This document shows positions 1 through 8,560 of a stretch of 64,000 bases of DNA, in pieces. Location: contig CAIVGN010000129.1 of NCBI GenBank assembly GCA_903905455.1, forward strand, positions 31,600 to 95,599, read 5' to 3'. The position numbers and the translations under genes were made by a program. This DNA comes from an uncultured Archangium sp. GTDB lineage: Bacteria; Myxococcota; Myxococcia; Myxococcales; Myxococcaceae. Position 1 is the stretch's first letter, and each line of letters begins with the position of its first letter. The notes below the pieces were generated by a model. It searched no databases, was not told the origin of the DNA, and worked only from the letters and a program-made list of their open reading frames with translations.

Positions 1-861
1 CTTCGAGATGCGCTTGACGAGGCCGCACAGCACCTTGCCGGGGCCCAGTTCGACCACCTGCGTCACCCCGGCCTTTTCCATGGCCTGCACGCTCTCGATC
101 CACCGCACCGACCCGGTGACCTGCGCGAGCAGCAGCGCCTTGATCCGCGCGCCTTCCGAATTGGGCGCCGCCTCGACGTTGCTCACCACCGGCACCACCG
201 GGTCCTTGAACTGGCCCAGCACCGCCTCGAGTCGCGGCACCACCGGCTGCATCAGCGCGCAGTGGAAGGGGGCGCTGACCGGCAGCGGCAACACGCGCTT
301 GGCGCCCGCGGCCTTGAGCAGCTCGCCCGCGCGCTCCACGGCCTTCACGTTGCCGGCGATCACCGTCTGCGAGGGATCGTTGAAGTTGGCGCAGCTGACC
401 ACCTCGCCCTGGGCAGCCTGCGCGCAGAGCTCGGCGACCTTCTCGGGCGGCAGTCCCAGCACCGCCGACATCGCGCCGACGCCCGCGGGCACCGCGTCCT
501 GCATGAAGGTCCCGCGCGAGCGCACCGCGCGCACCGCGTCGGTCAGGCTCATCGCCTGGGCGGCGACCAGCGCCGAGTATTCACCCAGCGAGTGGCCCGC
601 CACGAAGGCCGGCGCCGTCGGGAAGCGCTTGCTGAACACCACGTGCGCCGCCACCGACACCGTGAGGATCGCCGGCTGGGTGTTCGCCGTCAGCTTGAGC
701 GCCTCGTCGGGGCCCTCGAAACACAGCGTCGAGAGCTTCTCGTTCAGCGCGTCGTCGGCCGCGTCGAACACCGCCCGCGCCTCGGGGAACGTGTCGGCGA
801 GCGCCTTGCCCATGCCGACCGACTGACTGCCCTGCCCTGGAAAGAGGAACGCGATGCTCAT
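1..861 (-). CDS. fabD: Malonyl-CoA:ACP transacylase FabD (3' end outside window)
   Basis: Transfers malonyl groups from CoA to acyl carrier protein for fatty-acid elongation in the cytoplasm. The product starts MSIAFLFPGQGSQ, the classic FabD N-terminus with the oxyanion-hole Gln in PGQGSQ. The nucleophile motif GHSLGEYSA puts the catalytic Ser at residue 91. 287 codons are visible, and the family is about 300-310 residues, so only the C-terminal tip is missing beyond the left edge. It lies 12 bases after fabH on the same strand, in the usual fab cluster order, and is almost certainly co-transcribed with it. Confidence 0.96.
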   Translation of the reverse strand, partial: MSIAFLFPGQGSQSVGMGKALADTFPEARAVFDAADDALNEKLSTLCFEGPDEALKLTANTQPAILTVSVAAHVVFSKRFPTAPAFVAGHSLGEYSALVAAQAMSLTDAVRAVRSRGTFMQDAVPAGVGAMSAVLGLPPEKVAELCAQAAQGEVVSCANFNDPSQTVIAGNVKAVERAGELLKAAGAKRVLPLPVSAPFHCALMQPVVPRLEAVLGQFKDPVVPVVSNVEAAPNSEGARIKALLLAQVTGSVRWIESVQAMEKAGVTQVVELGPGKVLCGLVKRISK

Positions 862-873
862 GTGATCAGACCC

Positions 874-1857
874 TCACCAGCGAACGACGCCGCTGCCCCA
901 CGACATGCCCGCGCCGATGGCCATCATGGCGATCGAGTCGCCCGGCTGGAGCTTCCCGGCCCGGTTCGCCTCGTCGAGGGTGGTCGGCAGCGAGGCCGAA
1001 GAGGTGTTCCCGAAACGGTCTATGTTCAGCCACGCCTTGGTGCGGGGAATGGCGAGGCGCTCGAGCACCGCGTCGATGATGCGGATGTTCGCCTGGTGGG
1101 CGATCACGTGCGTCACGTCGTCGGCCGTCATCTTGTTGTACGCCAGGCCCTCGTTCACCGCGTCGGTCAGCGAGCGCACCGCGAACTTGTAGACCTCGCG
1201 GCCGTTCATCGAGACCTTGTGCAGCTTGGCCTTGAGCGTCTCTTCGCTCGTCGGGTGCTTCGAGCCGCCACCACGAATGCACAGGATGTCGGTCTGCGCC
1301 CCGTCGGTGTGCAGGTGCGTCGAAAGGATGCCGCGCGTCGGGTCGTCCGAGGGGCCGATGACCATCGCCCCGGCCGCGTCGCCGAAGAGCACGCAGCTGT
1401 TGCGATCTTCCCAGTCGATGATGCGCGTCAACAGCTCGACGCCCACCACCAGGGCCCGCTTCACCATGCCGCCCTGTACGTACTGCGCGGCGATCGACAG
1501 GCCGAACAAAGAGCCGGCGCAGGCCGCCGAGATGTCGAAGCAGAACGCCTTCTTCGCCCCCAGCTTGTGCTGGAGAAACGCGGCGCAGGCCGGCATCGGC
1601 ATGTCGGGGGAAATGGTGCCCACGATGATCATGTCGAGATCCTCGGGCCGGCACTTCGCCATCTCCAGCGCCCGCAGCGACGCCTGGAGCGCCATGTCCG
1701 AGGTCACTTCCCCCTCGGCGGCCACGTGGCGCTGCTTGATGCCCGTCCGCTCGAAGATCCACTCGTCCGACGTCTCGACGATCTTGGCGAGATCGTCGTT
1801 GGTCATCACCTTCTCAGGTGCGTAGCTCCCCGTTCCGATGATGTGTGCGCGCGTCAC
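874..1857 (-). CDS. fabH: Beta-ketoacyl-ACP synthase III FabH
   Basis: Initiating condensing enzyme: condenses acetyl-CoA (or branched acyl-CoA) with malonyl-ACP. The Cys-His-Asn triad is visible: Cys113 in DISAACAGS, His in VIAHQANIRII, Asn in NIDRFGNTSSAS. I start it at the GTG at 1857 because AGAGGG lies 7 bases upstream and this gives 327 residues, the usual family length. An ATG at 1878 in frame would add seven unrelated residues. It is followed after 12 bases by fabD. A plsX gene normally sits between rpmF and fabH, but here there is only a short gap with a hairpin. Confidence 0.96.
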   Translation of the reverse strand: MTRAHIIGTGSYAPEKVMTNDDLAKIVETSDEWIFERTGIKQRHVAAEGEVTSDMALQASLRALEMAKCRPEDLDMIIVGTISPDMPMPACAAFLQHKLGAKKAFCFDISAACAGSLFGLSIAAQYVQGGMVKRALVVGVELLTRIIDWEDRNSCVLFGDAAGAMVIGPSDDPTRGILSTHLHTDGAQTDILCIRGGGSKHPTSEETLKAKLHKVSMNGREVYKFAVRSLTDAVNEGLAYNKMTADDVTHVIAHQANIRIIDAVLERLAIPRTKAWLNIDRFGNTSSASLPTTLDEANRAGKLQPGDSIAMMAIGAGMSWGSGVVRW

Positions 1858-1965
1858 GAGGCGGCCCTCTATCCACAAGCGCCTGCCCTGTCACCGCGTA
1901 CCATTTTTCGCACACTGGGAATCTGGCGACGCAGCGGCCTCAGGCCCCAGTCGGCGGACGCACGA

Positions 1966-2000
1966 ATGCCCGGCGGTGATGAACGATCACCGCCAGGCAT
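1966..2000. other. Imperfect hairpin between rpmF and fabH
   Basis: Arms at 1966-1980 and 1986-2000 pair over 15 positions with one mismatch, around a 5-base loop. There is no T-run on either side, so it is not a canonical intrinsic terminator. It could attenuate or stabilise the rpmF-fabH transcript, or act as a protein-binding palindrome. The role is inferred only from position. Confidence 0.5.
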
Positions 2001-2031
2001 GGGTGCTCTCAGGTCTCCCCGTGAAGGGAGA

Positions 2032-2220
2032 TCAGTCGGCTGAGCCCTTGAGGACCTTCTTCCCCTTGTAGAACCCGCAGGCCGGGCACACGCGGTGGGC
2101 CTGAACGGCCGCACTGCAGTTCGGGCACGCGTTGAGCTGCACAGGAGACTTCAGCTTGTTGTTGCCGGAGCGGCGCATGTCGCGACGCATCTTCGAGGTA
2201 CGCTTCTTCGGAACACCCAT
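2032..2220 (-). CDS. rpmF: 50S ribosomal protein L32
   Basis: Structural protein of the large ribosomal subunit. The 62-residue product begins MGVPKKRTSKMRRDMRRS, which is diagnostic for bL32. It keeps a zinc-ribbon with CPNC and CPAC pairs, so it is the Cys-containing (C+) form. It follows the yceD-like gene by 24 bases and precedes fabH, the common yceD-rpmF-(plsX)-fabH-fabD order that couples ribosome and lipid synthesis. Confidence 0.97.
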   Translation of the reverse strand: MGVPKKRTSKMRRDMRRSGNNKLKSPVQLNACPNCSAAVQAHRVCPACGFYKGKKVLKGSAD

Positions 2221-2244
2221 GGAACTTGTCCGTCCTTTCGACTG

Positions 2245-2865
2245 CTAGTTCTTCAGTTTGATGTCCTTCAGCTTCGCCAAACGGACATCGACTTCCTTCA
2301 CCTTGCCGTGACCGCAGTCCTGCAGGTTGAGGTCTTGCCCACACGTGGAGCACAACCCCTTGCAGTCCTCCGAACACACCACCGTCACCGGAAGAGCAAG
2401 CAATACCTGCTCACGTACGACCGGGTCCAGATCGATCGTCTTTCCGTTGAACGGCTCGGCGTCGACCTCATCCAACTCGAACGACGCCGCAAACTCTGCA
2501 AGCCCGTCGTCTTCCTTCTTACTGCCACCGCGGCGCTTCTTCGGTTTCGCGGGCACCCCGGCGGCGTCGACCACGGCGTCTTCACGCGGTGCGGTCGGCT
2601 CGGGAATCATGCGCAGCGAGAAATTGATGTCGATGGGGACCGCGACCGGCGTCGTGCAGCGACGACAGGGGCACGAGAGCTCGGCGGTGAAATCACCCTT
2701 CACGAACACGCGGCCAGAGACTTTTTTGAAGTTCGCGGACAGCGGCGTCGAGGACACCAGCGTGAAGCCTTCGGAGTCCGTAAGGGCGGCTTCGAGCACC
2801 TCTGGCTTGATCTGCTCCGTGCGCTTGAGCCCGGGCTCTTGAATTTCTTCAATCTTTACAAGCAT
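2245..2865 (-). CDS. DUF177/YceD family protein
   Basis: Member of the YceD (DUF177) family, almost always encoded just upstream of rpmF. In some bacteria and plastids it is linked to 23S rRNA processing. The 206-residue product has a CPCRRC pair near residue 65 and a C-terminal CSEDCKGLC...CG..L..CGHG pattern typical of the family. A lysine-rich insert (KPKKRRGGSKK, about residue 105) is specific to this copy. It starts 35 bases from a divergent gene, so the shared promoter must be compact. Confidence 0.88.
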   Translation of the reverse strand: MLVKIEEIQEPGLKRTEQIKPEVLEAALTDSEGFTLVSSTPLSANFKKVSGRVFVKGDFTAELSCPCRRCTTPVAVPIDINFSLRMIPEPTAPREDAVVDAAGVPAKPKKRRGGSKKEDDGLAEFAASFELDEVDAEPFNGKTIDLDPVVREQVLLALPVTVVCSEDCKGLCSTCGQDLNLQDCGHGKVKEVDVRLAKLKDIKLKN

Positions 2866-2900
2866 TTATCGACCAACCCGCGAAAGGGGGCGGACCCTAC

Positions 2901-3851
2901 ATGATGACGACAAGGCGAGTCAAACCCGGTGTGGTAGGACTCACCTCCGTGCGTCTCCCGATTGTCGCGATGCTGAGCCTGTCCCTGGTGGCCCGCGCAG
3001 CGCTGGGGACCCCGCTGGACACCCCGTTGGCGCTCTCGACGGGCCAGGTGGTGCCGAAGAACGAGGCCCTTCAAAAGGCGCTTCAGCAGGTCGACGAGGG
3101 CGACTTCGAAGACGCCATTCGCACGCTGGAAAAAGGCATCGAGCAGCCCGACCTCACCGACGACCAGCTCGCCGAGCTGTACCGCCTGCTGGGCCTCTCG
3201 CACCTCTACCTGGGCAACGAAGAGCGGGCCCGCGACGCCTTCGAGAAGCTGCTCCAGGCCCGGCCCGACTACGAATTGCCGAAGTCCGCGCCCCCGAAGA
3301 TCCGCTCGCTGTACGCCCGCATCAAGGAAGACATCCGCAAGCGGCGCGTGCGCCCGGTGACCTTGACGGTGACCCCGGTGACCGAGGCCTCGGGCGGCGA
3401 CGCGGTGGTGGTCGAGGCCCGCATCGACGATCTCGCCCTGGGCGCGAAGACCAAGCTCTTCTACCGCCGCGCCGGGGCCCAGAGCTTCAGCTCCATCGAC
3501 TTCGTGCGCGGAAAGGTGTCCCGCGGCGACTACAGCGCCACCGTGCCCGCCTTCGAGGTGCCCGCCGAAGACCAGTCGTACGAGGTCGAATACTACGTGG
3601 AGGTCGCCGACGCCGCCCAGCGCCGCCTCGCCGGCCGCGGAGACCCGTACAACCCCCTCACCTTCCGCGTCGCCGCGAAGAAGGTGGCCGCCGGCGTGGT
3701 GGCCGAGAGCACGCCCTTCTACAAGAGCCCCTGGCTGTGGATCGGCATCGGCCTGGGCGCCGCGGCGGCCACCACCGGCATCGTGCTCCTGGCCACCAGC
3801 AACCAGACCGCCACCTTGCCGGTGACCATCCAGATCCAGGGGCAACCGTGA
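2901..3851 (+). CDS. Exported TPR protein with C-terminal membrane anchor
   Basis: No specific function recognised. Residues 17-36 form a hydrophobic signal-like segment ending in an Ala-rich stretch. Residues 55-140 contain TPR-type helical repeats (pattern L..A...G....A...F). A mid domain of beta character follows, and residues 277-299 form a hydrophobic anchor (SPWLWIGIGLGAAAATTG). An alternative GTG start at 2949 would begin right at the signal segment and leave more room for the divergent promoter. It overlaps the next gene through GTGA, so the two are translated together, probably as an envelope pair. Confidence 0.75.
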   Translation: MMTTRRVKPGVVGLTSVRLPIVAMLSLSLVARAALGTPLDTPLALSTGQVVPKNEALQKALQQVDEGDFEDAIRTLEKGIEQPDLTDDQLAELYRLLGLSHLYLGNEERARDAFEKLLQARPDYELPKSAPPKIRSLYARIKEDIRKRRVRPVTLTVTPVTEASGGDAVVVEARIDDLALGAKTKLFYRRAGAQSFSSIDFVRGKVSRGDYSATVPAFEVPAEDQSYEVEYYVEVADAAQRRLAGRGDPYNPLTFRVAAKKVAAGVVAESTPFYKSPWLWIGIGLGAAAATTGIVLLATSNQTATLPVTIQIQGQP

Positions 3852-4339
3852 ACCGCGCCATCGTCGTCTTCGCCCTGGCCCTCGCCGCCTGCGGCCCCGA
3901 CACCCAGGGCCCCACCTTCCCCATCGAGTTCTTCGTCAGCGCCGGGCTCAACGACCAGCTCAGCGCCTTCCAGGTCTCGCTGGTGAAGAACGGCAGCGCG
4001 TTGGACTGCGTCACCGTGCAGAAGAGCTGCATCAAGGACCAGGTCGACGCCGCGCACTTCGTGAAGCTCAAGGACGCCAACGGGAAGGACGTGCAGTCCC
4101 TCACCTTCCCCCTGGGGCTCGTCGCCGGAACACCCAGCGCCCAGGACGTCTCGCTTCGCGACCTGCCCCTGGGCAAGGACTTCGCCCTGGTGATCGAGGC
4201 CCTCTCGAAGGACGTCACGCCCAAGCTCTCGGGCAGCTCCTGCAACTACATCAAGGAATTGACGGCCGGGAAGAACCCCGGCGTGTTCGCGAAGATCGAG
4301 CTGCTCACGCCGCAGCCCGCCTGCGACCCGCGGCACTGA
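3848..4339 (+). CDS. Putative lipoprotein
   Basis: A 163-residue product starting at a GTG that overlaps the upstream stop (GTGA). The N-terminus is a short charged and hydrophobic signal with lipobox LAAC, so Cys15 would be lipidated. The rest is an uncharacterised domain with two Cys pairs that could form disulphides. No known family is recognised. The coupling suggests it works with the upstream TPR protein at the envelope. Confidence 0.72.
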   Translation: MNRAIVVFALALAACGPDTQGPTFPIEFFVSAGLNDQLSAFQVSLVKNGSALDCVTVQKSCIKDQVDAAHFVKLKDANGKDVQSLTFPLGLVAGTPSAQDVSLRDLPLGKDFALVIEALSKDVTPKLSGSSCNYIKELTAGKNPGVFAKIELLTPQPACDPRH

Positions 4340-4660
4340 TCAGCGCTTGGCCAGCTTGAGCACGGCCTTCTCGAGGCGCGCGCGATCGTGGGGCACCAGG
4401 CCCACGAACTGCACGCCCATGCCCAGCTCCTTGGCCGAGACGATGTCGCCCTCGCAGACGATCTCGTGGGTGTCGCCGGGCAGGGTGAACTTGAGCGAGA
4501 CCCGCGTCCCCATCGGCAGGGGGATGGTCTGCACGAAGAAGGCCCCCCCGACCGAGAGGTTCGACGCGCGCTGGTAATACAACTCACCGTCGCGGGCGGC
4601 CTCGATCCACAGGTCCACGGGGATACGCGTCTGCTGTCTCTTGTCGTTCTCGGAGGCCAT
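4340..4660 (-). CDS. Stand-alone PilZ domain protein
   Basis: A 106-residue protein that is almost entirely one PilZ domain, a c-di-GMP receptor fold. Both signature elements are visible: an Arg-rich N-terminal switch (RQQTRIPVDL) and NLSVGGAFF matching the D/NxSxxG motif. This short form is abundant in myxobacteria. It is divergent from the PhoB-like gene, whose start is 50 bases away, and ends one base after the lipoprotein gene. The output partner cannot be inferred. Confidence 0.88.
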   Translation of the reverse strand: MASENDKRQQTRIPVDLWIEAARDGELYYQRASNLSVGGAFFVQTIPLPMGTRVSLKFTLPGDTHEIVCEGDIVSAKELGMGVQFVGLVPHDRARLEKAVLKLAKR

Positions 4661-4710
4661 GAGGACGCGCGGCTTATGCCACGAGACGGGATGCAGTAGG
4701 AAGCCGCGAC

Positions 4711-5388
4711 ATGGCGCGCATCCTCGTCATCGAAGACGAGCAGGACCTCGGGACTCTCCTCGAATACAACTTGCGCGCCGACGGGCACGAGGCCGAGGTG
4801 GTCACGTCCGGCGCGGCCGGCGTCTCCCGCGCCCGCACCTGGAAGCCCGAGCTCATCCTCCTCGACCTGATGCTCCCCGACATCGCCGGCAGCGAGGTCG
4901 CGCGGCTCATTCGCCAGGGAGAGCCCCGGCGCACCCCGATCATCATGGTCACCGCCCGCGGCGAAGAGAGCGACCGGGTGAAGGGCCTCGAGCTGGGCGC
5001 CGACGACTACGTGGTCAAGCCCTTCTCCGTGAAGGAGCTGCTCCTGCGGGTCAAGGCCGTCCTCCGGCGCCAGAGCGACGATCCCCGGGGCGAGGCCCGG
5101 CAGCTGGGCAAGGGCGAGATCCTCCTCGACGTCGACCGCCACGAGGTGCGCGTCGCCGGCAAGCCGGTGGTCCTCACCGCGCTCGAGTTCCGGCTCCTCA
5201 AGACCTTCCTGGAGCGGCCCGGCCGCGTGCAGACCCGCGAGACGCTGCTGTCCGACGTGTGGGGCATCGACGCCGACATCACCACCCGCACCGTCGATAC
5301 CCACATCAAGCGCCTGCGCGAGAAGCTGGGCCCCGCCGGCGACATCATCGAGACCATTCGCGGCGTCGGTTACAAGCTCGTGGCTTGA
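4711..5388 (+). CDS. PhoB/OmpR-family response regulator
   Basis: 225-residue DNA-binding response regulator. The receiver domain (1-120) has acidic residues in VIEDEQD, the phospho-acceptor Asp in ILLDLMLPD, Thr in MVTARG and Lys in VVKPFS. The winged-helix output domain (about 130-225) ends with the wing RGVGYKLV. It is followed after 34 bases by a PhoR-type kinase, so the two form a cognate pair. PhoB identity is likely by architecture, but no pst/phoU genes are nearby, so I leave the symbol blank. Confidence 0.92.
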   Translation: MARILVIEDEQDLGTLLEYNLRADGHEAEVVTSGAAGVSRARTWKPELILLDLMLPDIAGSEVARLIRQGEPRRTPIIMVTARGEESDRVKGLELGADDYVVKPFSVKELLLRVKAVLRRQSDDPRGEARQLGKGEILLDVDRHEVRVAGKPVVLTALEFRLLKTFLERPGRVQTRETLLSDVWGIDADITTRTVDTHIKRLREKLGPAGDIIETIRGVGYKLVA

Positions 5389-5422
5389 CCGCTTCCCCGC
5401 GGTCCGCGCTACGAGTGGGCGC

Positions 5423-6796
5423 ATGAACCGCCTCGTCCTCTGGGTGTGGGGCACCTTCATCGGCCTTTCGTCGGTGACGCTGCTGCTGACCAACTCCGTG
5501 TCGCTCTCGGTGGGCCTCGCGGCCATGGCGGCCGGTTGCGTCTGGCTGTCGACGGTGCGGGTGACCGACCAGTGGCGCCGCCGGGCCGACGCCTTCTCGG
5601 CCGCGGCCCGGGGGCTGATGGTCGACCCCGGCGTCTACCTCGGCAGCGGCGAAGACCCGATCAGCCTCGCCCGCGAGATGCAGACCGCGGCCATCGTCAA
5701 CCGCGACAACGCCCGCAAGCTCGCGGTGCTCCGCGCGGTCATCGACGGAATGGCCGAAGGGGTGTGGATCACCTCCGAGGACGGCACCGTCGTCGAGCAC
5801 AACAACGCCCTCAAGGAGTTCCTCTACACCGGCCAGGAGATCGTCGGGCACCGGCCCCGCGACATCGTGGGCAACGCCGAGCTGCAGACCGCCGTCGAGA
5901 AAGCCTGCCGGGAAGGCCACTCGTCCCGCCTCGAGCTCAACGTCGACGGGGTTCGACCGTACGTGCTCTCGGTGCACGTCTCTCCGCTGGGCCGCGAGCT
6001 GGGCGGCTCGTCGGCCGTGTTCTTCGACGTCACCGAGCTGCGCCGCCTCGAGAAGGTCCGCAAGGACTTCGTGGCCAACGTCTCCCACGAGCTGCGCACC
6101 CCGATCACCGCCATCCGGGGCTACGCCGAGACGCTGCAGTCGGGGGCGATCAAGGACCCCCTCGCCGCGCCCAAGATGGTCGACATCATCCACCGGCAGT
6201 CCGAACGGCTCTCGGAGCTGGTGGAGGATCTCCTCGAGCTCTCGCGCCTCGAGTCCAGGCAGATCCAGCTCGCCGAGAAGCCGGTCGATCTCAACGAGGC
6301 CACCCAGCGCGCGCTCGAGGCCGTGCGCCCCAAGGCCCGGGTGCGCGGCACCAGCATTCACGTGCACCTCGCCCCGGGCATCTTCGCGCTCGGCGACCAG
6401 CGCGCCATCGAGCAGATCGTGCTCAACCTCGTGGACAACGCCGTGAAGTATTCCCCGCCCAACGGCCACGTCGACCTGAGCGCCAGCGTGCGCGACAGCC
6501 ACGTCGAGCTGCGGGTCAAGGACGACGGCCCGGGCATCGAGGCGCGGCACCTCTCGCGCATCTTCGAGCGCTTCTACCGGGTGGACAAGGGCCGCTCGCG
6601 CGAGATGGGCGGCACCGGCCTGGGGCTCTCGATCGTCAAGCACCTGGTCACCACCATGAAGGGCGACGTGCGCTGCGAGAGCGCCCCCGGCCAGGGCTCC
6701 ACCTTCTTCGTCGAGCTGCCCATGCCCGACCCCGAGCACCCCGCCCCGCCCGCGCCGGGAGCCCCTGAAATCGACGCGGCCCGTTCGACCACCTAA
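5423..6796 (+). CDS. PhoR-like sensor histidine kinase
   Basis: 457-residue membrane kinase. Two adjacent hydrophobic segments lie at about residues 5-25 and 29-48 with almost no periplasmic loop. A PAS domain follows (about 105-200, starting RAVIDGMAEGVWI). The HisKA box VSHELRTPITAI has phospho-His222. The HATPase domain has N (NLVDNAVKYS), G1 (DDGPGI), F (FERFYRVDKG) and G2 (GTGLGLSIVK) boxes. This is the layout of PhoR-type kinases that sense through partners rather than a large periplasmic domain. It is presumably the partner of the regulator just upstream. Confidence 0.93.
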   Translation: MNRLVLWVWGTFIGLSSVTLLLTNSVSLSVGLAAMAAGCVWLSTVRVTDQWRRRADAFSAAARGLMVDPGVYLGSGEDPISLAREMQTAAIVNRDNARKLAVLRAVIDGMAEGVWITSEDGTVVEHNNALKEFLYTGQEIVGHRPRDIVGNAELQTAVEKACREGHSSRLELNVDGVRPYVLSVHVSPLGRELGGSSAVFFDVTELRRLEKVRKDFVANVSHELRTPITAIRGYAETLQSGAIKDPLAAPKMVDIIHRQSERLSELVEDLLELSRLESRQIQLAEKPVDLNEATQRALEAVRPKARVRGTSIHVHLAPGIFALGDQRAIEQIVLNLVDNAVKYSPPNGHVDLSASVRDSHVELRVKDDGPGIEARHLSRIFERFYRVDKGRSREMGGTGLGLSIVKHLVTTMKGDVRCESAPGQGSTFFVELPMPDPEHPAPPAPGAPEIDAARSTT

Positions 6797-6808
6797 GCTC
6801 CGCCAACG

Positions 6809-7801
6809 ATGCGCGTCGCGGTCCTCGCAGACATCCACGGCAACCTGGCCGCCGCGGAAGCAGTGATGGAGGACATCGAGCGCCAGGCGCCCGACTTCGT
6901 CGTGGCCGCGGGTGACCTCGCGATGCGCGGGTCCCACCCCGCCGAGACCTTCGACCTGCTCGCCGATCGCTGCGACGCGATGCTCATGGGCAACACCGAC
7001 GCCTACCTCGCCGATCTCTACCTGGCCGGCGCCTACCGCGAGACCGAGCACTGGAAGACCGAGCTGCTGATGTGGACCCGCCAGCAACTCGGCCCCGCGC
7101 GCCTGGCGCAGATGGCCCAGCTGGCCTTCTCGACGCGCTACTCGCCGCGCAAGGGGCAAGACCTCTTCGTCTGCCACGCCAACCCGAAGAACCTCGAAGA
7201 GTCCATCGAGCCCACGCTCGACGAGAGCACCGTGCGCCGGCTGCTGCAGAACGTCGACGCCACGGCCATGGCCTTCGGGCACCTCCACTTCCCCTACCGG
7301 CGCCGCGTGGGCCGCCTGGTGATCGCCGACGTGGCCTCGGCCGGCATCCCCCGCGACGGAGATCTCCGCCCCGCCTGGGGCCTCTTCACCTGGACCCCGC
7401 GCGGCTGGCGGGTGCAGATCCGCCGGGTGCGCTACGCGGTGCGCAAGGCCACCCAGTCCCTGACCGCGCGCAAGGTGCCCGGCGCCCCGCTGCTCATCCA
7501 CAAGATGATCGAGTGCCGCTACCGGCACCACGCGCTGCTCGCCGAGGCCGCCCGCCGCCACTCCGGGCTCCCGCCCTACCTCAAGCCCCCGCCCGGCGCG
7601 CCGCGCACCCTGCCCCCGCCGATGCTGCCGCCGCCCCCGGGCCTGGTGCCCGCCCCCGGCCAGTCGACCCAGCTCGACGAGGCCGCCGACGACCTCCTCA
7701 GCCAGGGCAGCTTCGAGACCCACGCCCCCGAAGAGACCGAGGCCGACGGCGACGACGGCTGCGGAGAACTACCCGAAGGGTCGGCGGCGCAAGGCGAGTA
7801 A
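6809..7801 (+). CDS. Calcineurin-like metallophosphoesterase (YfcE/DUF2437-like)
   Basis: 330-residue phosphoesterase. Metal-binding motifs appear in order: DIHGN (residues 8-12), GD (VVAAGDL), GNTD (MGNTD), and a C-terminal GHLHFPY. The Pro-rich C-terminal tail (about 250-300) is low complexity and probably disordered. It starts 12 bases after the kinase gene, so it shares the transcript. The substrate is unknown: it could be a phosphomono- or diesterase acting on nucleotides or protein. Location between two PhoB-like regulators suggests a phosphate-related role, which is inference. Confidence 0.85.
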   Translation: MRVAVLADIHGNLAAAEAVMEDIERQAPDFVVAAGDLAMRGSHPAETFDLLADRCDAMLMGNTDAYLADLYLAGAYRETEHWKTELLMWTRQQLGPARLAQMAQLAFSTRYSPRKGQDLFVCHANPKNLEESIEPTLDESTVRRLLQNVDATAMAFGHLHFPYRRRVGRLVIADVASAGIPRDGDLRPAWGLFTWTPRGWRVQIRRVRYAVRKATQSLTARKVPGAPLLIHKMIECRYRHHALLAEAARRHSGLPPYLKPPPGAPRTLPPPMLPPPPGLVPAPGQSTQLDEAADDLLSQGSFETHAPEETEADGDDGCGELPEGSAAQGE

Positions 7802-7858
7802 CGCGGTTGTCACACGGCCTCCACGGGGCCGTAGCCGACGCCCGCTACACCGCCCACC

Positions 7859-8560
7859 ATGGCTCACGTGCTCATCGTCGACGACGAAAGCGATCTCGCT
7901 TCGCTGGTGGAATTCAACCTGCAGCAGGCCGGGCTCGAGACCTCCATCGCCCACACCGGGACCCAGGCCATCTCGCTGGCCAGGCAGCGGGTACCCGACG
8001 TGGTGCTGCTCGACCTCATGCTCCCCGACATCTCCGGCAAGGAAGTGTGCCGCCAGCTCCGCGCCGAGCCGCGCACCCGCCAGGTCCCCATCGTGATGCT
8101 CACCGCCCGCGGCGAGGAGCTCGATCGCGTCGAGGGCTTCGAGGTGGGCGCCGACGACTACGTCACCAAGCCCTTCAGCCCCCGCGAGCTGGTGCTGCGC
8201 ATCAAGGCCATCCTCCGGCGCGCGGCGCCTTCCGACACCGCGGCGCGGCTCAAGGTGGGGCTGCTCTCGCTCGACACCAGCGCCCACCGCGCGTGGGTCG
8301 AGAACGAGCTGCTCGAGCTGACGGCCCTCGAGTTCAAGCTGCTGCACCACTTCATGACGCGTCCCGGCCGGGTGCAGTCGAGGGAACAGCTGCTGTCCGA
8401 CGTGTGGGGCATCACCTCGCCGCTCGAGACGCGCACCGTGGACACCCACGTGATGCGGCTGCGCGACAAGCTGGGCGCGGCCCGCGAGAGCGTCGAGACG
8501 GTGCGCGGCGTGGGCTACCGCATGTCGGACCAGGCCGACCGCGCGTCAGCGACGGCCTGA
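7859..8560 (+). CDS. Second PhoB/OmpR-family response regulator (orphan)
   Basis: 233-residue regulator with receiver domain (IVDDESD, phospho-Asp in VLLDLMLPD, TARG, TKPFS) and winged-helix output ending RGVGYRM. Residues are closely parallel to the regulator at 4711, suggesting an old duplication, but there is no adjacent kinase of its own. Its last 15 bases overlap the convergent exopolyphosphatase gene. It may be driven by the PhoR-like kinase upstream or by a distant kinase. Confidence 0.9.
   Translation: MAHVLIVDDESDLASLVEFNLQQAGLETSIAHTGTQAISLARQRVPDVVLLDLMLPDISGKEVCRQLRAEPRTRQVPIVMLTARGEELDRVEGFEVGADDYVTKPFSPRELVLRIKAILRRAAPSDTAARLKVGLLSLDTSAHRAWVENELLELTALEFKLLHHFMTRPGRVQSREQLLSDVWGITSPLETRTVDTHVMRLRDKLGAARESVETVRGVGYRMSDQADRASATA

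Noticed and set aside
262..2043. Long plus-strand open frame (593 codons) over fabD/fabH
   Set aside because: Arg/His/Gly-rich low-sense product antisense to two clear genes; a typical shadow frame in GC-rich DNA.
5345..7723. 792-codon minus-strand frame opposite the kinase and phosphoesterase
   Set aside because: Compositionally like other antisense frames, no domain; the plus strand has complete enzymes with motifs.
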